64,000 bases of DNA from Aphrophora alni. Taxonomy: Eukaryota; Arthropoda; Insecta; Hemiptera; Aphrophoridae. Below are positions 57,640 to 64,000 of the stretch, one piece after another (position 1 is the first letter of the stretch; each line of letters opens with the position of its first letter). The stretch covers positions 116,441,362 to 116,505,361 of the forward strand of contig OY740765.1 of NCBI GenBank assembly GCA_963513935.1, read 5' to 3'. The notes under the pieces are model-generated. The model searched no databases. It worked only from the letters and a program-made list of their open reading frames with translations, and had not been told where the DNA came from. Position numbers and translations under genes: made by a program.

Positions 57640-58300
57640 AAAGCTTTGAAATTTCTGACACCCCTGTGTGTTCTACTGAATTAGAACCTAGGAACTTAGT
57701 TGCACAATAGGCTTTAGGAAGTTGAGGTGTCGGGTAAGGGAGGGGCAATAACAACCCTCTAACCCCTTTTACTAAATCTAAACATTATATCCAGTCCAGA
57801 CCTACTTTAAGCTTCCCAATGAGGCGAATGCGCCACCAAGGCATAACAGTGTTTATATACTAAGGACTTCAAGTCATATAGCTATTTTACTGCCAGAGGA
57901 ATCTCTCCAGAAGCGGCATACATTTGTCTCAGTCTTGCCCACTTGTTTAAGGTAATATTGTAGTTCAATGGGCAGTATCCTGAGAGCAGGTCCATTATCA
58001 ACCTTAACTCTTGTCTGCTTAGATTTGCTAACTCTTTTAGTAGAGAAAGCAATAAACTTTTGGACCCCCCTCCCCGTAAACCCTGGATTTTGTTTCTAAT
58101 AAATAGATTTTTTGTCCCATGCCCAGACATTTATAAAATAAGTACTGGATACTCCAAAGAATGGTTCAAGACTTATGAAGTCGGTCATTGCACCATTATT
58201 CCTCAGAATTCCTCATGTCTCAGCACCCATAGCAAGATAATCTTGTTTTTTTGCCCGCTGGTTAAGGGTTTTCAGATATGCTTGAATAAAAGTATACAAA
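57640..58300 (-). pseudogene. LINE ORF2 C-terminus (RNase H and Cys-rich tail)
   Basis: On the minus strand near 58290-58140 decayed RNase H text can be read: NKIILLWV-like start, GNNGAMTDFISLEPFFGV, then INVWAWDKKSI (the usual WVPGH, GNE-x-AD, GS-x-x-(F)-x-G and W). It continues with the open frame 58130-57882: LANLSRQELRLIMDLLSGYC, PLNYNI, corresponding to LTGHCPLN, then a shifted NVCRFW for the CR-x-C motif, and EVLSI. This tail marks LINEs of the I/Jockey/R1 range that keep RNase H. Upstream RT is not present within the window to the right. Confidence 0.6.
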
Positions 58301-58387
58301 CTTAGGGCCCCCAAGAGCTACCTGACTGTCTGACATAACATAGATATTTGTAAAGGTTTCTCCCTAATACATAGTTGTTTTGTATGT

Positions 58388-58535
58388 ATCTTAACATGGA
58401 AGATGGGCAAAGTTTTACCCAAGGATATTGTCTATATCTCTGCTTGAAAGATGGACATAGTTTTACACATGGATGTGCTATTGTACATATCTCTGCCTGG
58501 AGGATGGGCGTAGTTTTACGCAAGGATTTGCTAAC
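58388..58535. repeat. Minisatellite, about three units
   Basis: A unit of about 55-65 bases with (A/G)GATGG(G/A)C(A/G)(A/T)AGTTTTAC(C/A/G)CA and TATCTCTGC(C/T)TG is repeated three times. The frame through it is open but there is no sign it is coding. Confidence 0.75.
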
Positions 58536-61500
58536 AAGGTCATTTAATCCCCACCCCAGTTTTTTCTTTTCATTCTGGATCCATCGATATGGTACTTATG
58601 TGAACTTTGTTCCAGATTAGTAATACCATTGAGCTTACATAATAAATAGATTGACCCATCTACATAGCATGCTTTGAAGCATAAAAATAACAGACTCTAG
58701 TGCTGCTACCCAACGGCTCACTTCTGGTAAATTCAAGAACAGCATGCAGTATTATATGTTCCCATACTAGCTCATTCTGAATCTATAAAACTACAATTGT
58801 TCAACCAATGTATTGAGCCTCACCTTATTGTATGCTATGGGATTTCTTAGGTATAAATTCAATGGTACAATGAATACAATGCATAATGTAAAAGGCGTTT
58901 AAACGATTCCCATATTATTGGATTATTGGTTGCCTATTATTGAATTTTACATAGTTTTTTTTTTTTTTTTTTTTTAACAAACCATTGCATAATTTACTAT
59001 GTAATTAGAAACATGAAGACATTTCGATGTTCATTTCATTAAAGATAGCACTCCAAATCAATCTTTGTTTTATGTGCTGTCATTGCAACAATAAAAAAGT
59101 CCACTAAGTTTAACAATGTTGTTTAGTGGCAACCATTTATATAAATACCTATTCTAAAAACCAACAAAAATTAAATCTCGAAACCTAGCGATGAATCAAA
59201 GCTATTAGTATTAAACCATAGGGATAATAAACAAAATTATATTTGTTTTACTCATAGTCAAATATGTCTCTTACATGAATATTTCATTATTCATAGATAA
59301 GTCATGGAAATAAAACAGACAATTTTATAAAGAACAAAACAATATTTTTAATACTTCAACTCCTTACAAGCATAAGACAGGCCATCATACTCTTAAAAGA
59401 GGCCTTATTTATCCTCAGCGTGGTGAATTTACCACACAAATATAATATAAAAATATAAAAAATATACTCTTCAGTTATGTTTAAGTCAAATATAAAATTA
59501 TCAATACTTTACTTACAATCAATAAAATCAACTTTTAAATATTCACTATTTGACTAACTTAAGAATTTCACTAGTGTTGAATCAATCCAAACACTGAAAA
59601 GGTGAATGGTAAAGTGAGATATTCGATATTTGTATACACATCAAGCCATAACTTGTCTATACTATTAGTTACTCATTTTATTTCTATCTGGTAACTTATT
59701 ATCACAAAACAGTACCCTAATATAATATTTAAGAAACACCTAAACAATTGCTCAATGCTCAAAACTAAAAAAAAAATAAGCAAAAACAAATATTTGGTGT
59801 TAAGAACAAACATTTTACAAAGCTGAAACTAAATTTAAAATATACATGAAATGAAAAAAATTAAAATAGAATTCATAAATTCTCATAAATAACTGAGAAT
59901 AATGAATAGTAACAACCTAATACATAACCTTACACATTAAGATTATTATTGCTTTCCATGTCCGAGTAAGAAAAACTAATGTTTTCCAGGTTTATGATAT
60001 GTTCAGTAATAAATTTCAGGTACAACAACACAGCACTTTGGCACATTTTTTATTGGCTTATTAGACTGAGTTTGAAATAGGATATCTACTCAAAATCTAA
60101 CCTAAATATAACATTTAAAATAATGTATCGGTAATTGACTTTTGCTCTAGGTTTTCAAATCTAAGACCTGGTTTACAAACTTGATCATTAATTCTCATAT
60201 TAAGTTGAGTAAATTCTTCTTTTTTTAAATAAATTTATACTCACTTTTATAAACTCAACATCTTTATCAACCTTCTGAATAGAAAACATGATTTAGGTCA
60301 ATTTAAATACATTAAAATATCTGCTGCTATATTAAATACAAATGAATTTGGCAAAGCAATTAAAAAGGATGCAGCCCTTAACAAGTTACATTGTATTTAC
60401 TATCTCCTCCTCCCTCATAACATACATTCCAAAACAGTTAATTAAAATAACAAAATGTTTACTGAAAACCCCTCTAATCAAACACTCACCAGACTTAAAA
60501 AAATATAAAAAAATATTGAGAATCTAAAACTGATTTTCAAATTTTCTCTTATGGTTGAACTTGTTCCAACTCGTGTGACATAGTTCACCAAACATATAAT
60601 GAACCTTCATTAATTATCCTTTGCCTAAAATTAGCAAATAATTGAATTTTTTATACACTATAATTTTTTTGTTTAAATAATGTGTCAAAGTCTCCATTGA
60701 TATACAGTGTGAGCTTCAAACATTATCTAGGACAAAAGGTTACAAAAATCAGTTTTTTTGTAAATATCTCGCCTCCCATTGGTTTAATGATAAAAAAAAG
60801 GGAAACAATTAAATTTATTTAGTTTGTGCAAGCAAATGTTTTGGAAATAATTCAATCAGAAATTTCCGACCAAGGTGTGTATTCCTACTGTCTAGAATAT
60901 ACTCGTTTATTAGATTCATAATACACAAATTCTATATATTCTAAGCGAGTGTTTGTAAAGGATGGAGTGTTTTACTCCAAAACGTCACCTAATATAACTT
61001 TGAGAACATCTGGTGTACAATTTATTGTTTTAGTATAGTTCTTTGTGTGCTTGAGAAATATCTGCCAAATATTTTGGGTCAATATTCACTCTTTTCACAG
61101 TATAAGAAAAATCCTAGTTGAAGTCAGCGATTTGTCCTAATTTCATTTTAAAGTTGCAGAAACAAAATTTGAATGCTGGATATTTGTGGTAAATCGCTAT
61201 TGGGCAGTGTTGTTGAGCTTAGATTATTAAGTTAGAGAATTGACAGAGATGATGGTAACATTGAACACTTACATAATGTAATTCATTTACTATTCATGTG
61301 GACTGTCGTAAAGACTATATAACCGGAAGAGAAGGAATTGCAGAATTTAAAAGATGGTCAGATGAAATGGTACTTGTATGTCACAGTGTTGAAAACAGTC
61401 GAGTGAGTCAGATTTCAATTTTAAGAAATTGGTTTTTTTGTGGTTAGCAAAAAAAAAAACAATATTTTAGAAAAATTAAGAATATATTTACCATTTTATT

Positions 61501-62039
61501 GATGGACTTCATTCTTAAGACAGAAAATAAATGTGATGACGATTATATGAAAGGTGTTAAGAGTGTTTTGTCCAGATAAATTTTGAAATGATCATACTTT
61601 GGTTTATTTTCATCCCAACTAACTTGATGGAGAAGACTTATAGCTTGTTTGGGCCATCATGATTCTTGCAGATACTTTTAAAAAAATGTCTACATTCTAA
61701 CATTTTCATGTATGTACATTCTAAAAGTGATAGTATATTACAAAATTAAGAGCCTAATGGTTTGTAATATTGATGTGCATATACATAAAATACTGAATTA
61801 AATACACTACTTCCGAGGACAAATTCATAGATTAGCTTTCAGTAAAAAAAAGTTAACTCTGTAGTTGGAGTGATATTCATGATCAAACTACCCAAGGAAA
61901 CTAATGAAATTTCCAAAGTCAATATATTTAAAAGATTTTTTCTCAATTGAGGAGTTTCTTGAGGTTCTCAAGTTTAAATTATTAGGTTTATTGCTGGTAT
62001 TGTTGCTGGGTGTTTATTTATATGACTGTAACTGTAATT
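58536..62039. other. Long stretch without recognisable gene
   Basis: AT-rich with only shadow frames; T run at 58955-58975. Around 61290-61400 the plus strand reads VDCRKDYITGREGIAEFKRW across one frame, which has a Cys and aromatic pattern like transposon-associated proteins, but it is too short to assign. Confidence 0.4.
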
Positions 62040-62215
62040 TTTAAATATTTTCACTGCAGATTTTTATTGTGCTTTAATAGTTTTAGTATAAGCTTTTCAT
62101 GTTCTTTAATCATTTTCACTGTAGCTCTTAATTATTTTAAAATTGTTCTTTAATCAGGTTCGTTGTAGCTTTTTATTGTTCTTCAATCATTTTCATTGTA
62201 GCTATATTGTTAACT
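62040..62215 (+). repeat. Tandem repeat and LINE-like 3' end
   Basis: A unit of about 45-55 bases with TTCTTTAATCATTTTCACTG and TAGCTTTTTATTG-type sequence is repeated about four times with changes. GAGCAGAAATAAATAAAGGA near 62260 follows. Tandem repeats before an AATAAA-rich end are common in LINE 3' UTRs. Confidence 0.6.
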
Positions 62216-62279
62216 TGTAATGTTATTGTTGCAATATATGCCCTACTAAGATTGTAGTTTGTCCTGAGCAGAAATAAAT

Positions 62280-63389
62280 AAAGGAAATGAAATGAATGCT
62301 GGTCATAATGAACGATTATATAATATTAGCAATGGAAAATACACACCTTGTACTCTGCACTCTACCTCTAAGTTGGTATTAGTATTGTGTTCACAAAATG
62401 CATAACACTTTTTTATAGAGAATTACCTAATCTATAAATAAAGATCTTTAAATCTTTTGAAATAAACTCTTTTGTTGTCAGGCCAATAGGAAGAAAGGTA
62501 TTTAAAAACAAAAACAGATTTGTATGACCTTTGGCTCAAATAACTTTTGAAGCTTGGGAGATTTTTCACATATTATTTAAAATGTCAAAAGGAAGTTGTA
62601 TATAAAAATTTAGCTATCTGCTAATTTATGCATAGGAAAATGCTAAATATGATTGGACTAAATCTGTACATTTATCTGTTTAAAAAAAATAATCCGGCCA
62701 TTTAAGAAATATGTTTTTCAGTCTTGCAACAAATATAATATGTCCTACAACAAATATATTATTACATACACTCAAAATGCATAAGAGAACAAAGTAAGAA
62801 TATTATAAACCTTAATAACAAACACAGGAACAAAACATTATTACATAAGCAAAAGATTTAAACTTATAAACATGCTCATAAACATAGAGATAGACATAGT
62901 TATACAATCCATGCAAATGGTATAATACAACATGTTTTATAAAATTGCCCATTCACTACGATTAAATGTTGTTATATGTTATCAATTTTTTCTTTATATT
63001 GGGCAGAGCTATAATATTTTAAGAGTTAGGAAAATTGATGTTATAAAAGTGAGCATTTGTAGAGTAGAAAAAATAAGATTTTGAAAAGTTGGTAAGAAAT
63101 TAAAATGAACTGGTATATATAAATATATAACAGTATTCATCTAAAGTGAAAAAATAATGTGTAATTAGTCCTTTAGGAAAACAGGTAAAATCTGAGCCTG
63201 TATGTGACATATCCAAGAGGTAACTATGCAGGTCAGTAAACTAGAGGACGTGCAGGTGGAGAAGACAAAGTATGAATAAAATTGCACTGCCCCTTTAAGC
63301 AAATTGCTTTTTGTTTTAAGCAGAGGCAATAAAAAGAAGCTGGTGGGTTCATTACAGAGCACAACCAACTAAGAAAAAATAACAGGGAT
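62280..63389. other. Stretch without recognisable gene
   Basis: AT-rich, only shadow frames. The right end may hold decayed parts of the RT relic that follows. Confidence 0.4.
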
Positions 63390-63600
63390 CGGTTCTTGGA
63401 TCTACACTCTTTCTATTATATGTTAAAGATTTACGAGCTCAAACAATTGTTGAAAAGGTAACACAGTTTGCAGATGATACAAAGCATGTTTTTCAAGCAA
63501 ATTCGATAAATTATTTAGAAACAGAGTTTTTTGTAGACAAGTCAGTACTTTACTGAAAATAATTTATCTGTTTAATTGTAAAAAAATTAGTTTGATGTAT
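63390..63600 (+). pseudogene. LINE reverse transcriptase relic (motifs B and C)
   Basis: One frame reads GSVLGSTLFLLYVKDLRAQT, then VEKVTQFADDTKHVFQANSI, and ends ENNLSV after a stop. QGSVLGPLLFLLYVNDL and F(A)ADDT are RT motifs B and C of CR1/Jockey-like LINEs. The catalytic pair of Asp is intact here. Upstream motifs are missing, so a fragment only. Confidence 0.75.
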
Positions 63601-63777
63601 TTTAGACTCATGAAAGTAAATAGGATTTTTAGATAAAAATCATACTGAGGAGGTCCAATCAGCATAATAGGTCTGGTTATCAACAATAAATTAACCTGAG
63701 ATAATCAGATTAACATTATTTGTAACACATTAACCTCATGAATTTTTATACCCAGAAAACTAAAATCTTATGGAAGC

Positions 63778-63978
63778 TCGAACACAAGATCTCACAAAAA
63801 TTATGTTTACTTAATCAAAGATGTTTCAACGACAAAATCGCCATCCTCAGTGATACAGGAGCTTCAATAAGTTTAATTCAGTTATAGTTTAGTTATTGTA
63901 GCTCACTGAGGATGGCGACTTTGTTGCTGAAACATGTTTGATTAAGTAAATATAATTTTTGTGAGATCTTGTGTTCGA
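63778..63978. repeat. Inverted repeat with hammerhead-like cores in both arms
   Basis: Arms of about 76 bases (63778-63853, 63903-63978) separated by 49 bases. Shared blocks: ACACAAGATCTCACAAAAAT, TACTTAATCAAA and GCCATCCTCAGTGA. This is the arrangement of Penelope terminal arms without an ORF between them. Confidence 0.85.
63901..63945 (+). ncRNA. Hammerhead-ribozyme-like motif in the right arm
   Basis: CTGAGGA (63906-63912), a 6-bp stem II (GGCGAC 63914-63919 with GTTGCT 63923-63928, loop TTT), GAAA (63929-63932), self-complementary ACATGT (63932-63937) as stem III, U at the cleavage site, and TGA (63939-63941) pairing with TCA (63903-63905) as stem I. The best of the three candidates in the window. 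The left arm on the minus strand has the same order but its stem III sequence is no longer self-complementary. Confidence 0.55.
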
Positions 63979-64000
63979 ATTTTATTCTATCTAATATTAT

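Noticed and set aside
58375..58620. Open frame through the minisatellite
   Set aside because: Openness results from the repeat unit; no homologue or initiation context.
61290..61400. Cys-containing text VDCRKDYITGREG as a transposon protein
   Set aside because: Too short, no supporting motif upstream or downstream.

Overview
This is an AT-rich animal genomic window, most likely from an insect. The protein-level relics are typical of insect genomes: mariner, piggyBac, Merlin, hAT, pogo/Tigger and Penelope-like elements plus I-clade-like LINEs. The one host gene I can name is interrupted by long introns. A hemipteran is a guess only. No bacterial-style gene organisation, rRNA operon, tRNA gene or CRISPR array was seen.

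Host genes. The plus strand carries three exons (23865-23988, 28199-28343, 31750-32015) with matching splice phases. They encode almost all of an NDUFAF3-like mitochondrial complex I assembly factor; the short first exon was not found. A possible two-exon gene fragment with a frameshift lies on the minus strand at 34464-34902. Everything else that reads as protein is transposon-derived, and nearly all of it is broken.

Layout. 1-4.2 kb: Penelope relics. 4.5-10.9 kb: a decayed APE/RT/RNase H LINE split at a TTAA by an internally deleted piggyBac (8768-10580). 11.3-12 kb: hAT relic. 13.3-14.1 kb: hAT-like MITE. 14.5-16.3 kb: a mosaic of direct and inverted repeats with two 5S-rRNA-derived segments. 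16.8-18.1 kb: a nearly full-length mariner-superfamily element with TIRs. 18.8-19.6 kb: Penelope 3' end. 20.9-23.1 kb: LTR-like sequence ending at a primer-binding-site-like motif. 23.9-32 kb: the NDUFAF3-like gene, with a Tigger fragment and a 1.5 kb TIR element in its introns. 34.5-35.6 kb: gene fragment and hAT relic. 36.6-39.1 kb: a Merlin transposase interrupted by a Penelope element and by an internally deleted mariner. 39.4-42.3 kb: a whole but frameshifted piggyBac. 45-46.1 kb: a decayed mariner. 49.2 kb: LINE RT relic. 50.3 kb: Tigger 5' end with a 37-bp perfect hairpin. 51.3-55.7 kb: a third piggyBac interrupted by an LTR-like insertion with four primer-binding-site-like repeats. 57.6-58.3 kb and 63.4 kb: further LINE relics. 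63.8-64 kb: an inverted repeat with a hammerhead-like core.

Themes. (1) Several nested insertions are confirmed because removing the insert plus one target duplication rejoins the host element's reading frame. (2) The three piggyBacs are from different families, yet each carries subterminal palindromes: TGAGAGA-N8-TCTCTCA (five copies), a 22-bp palindrome, and GGCCAGT-N3-ACTGGCC (five copies). (3) Three loci share a hammerhead-ribozyme-like layout (CTGANGA, hairpin, GAAA, short self-complementary stem III, closing stem I), fitting the dimeric ribozymes known from Penelope-like elements. All calls come from reading the sequence by eye; no alignments or searches were run.
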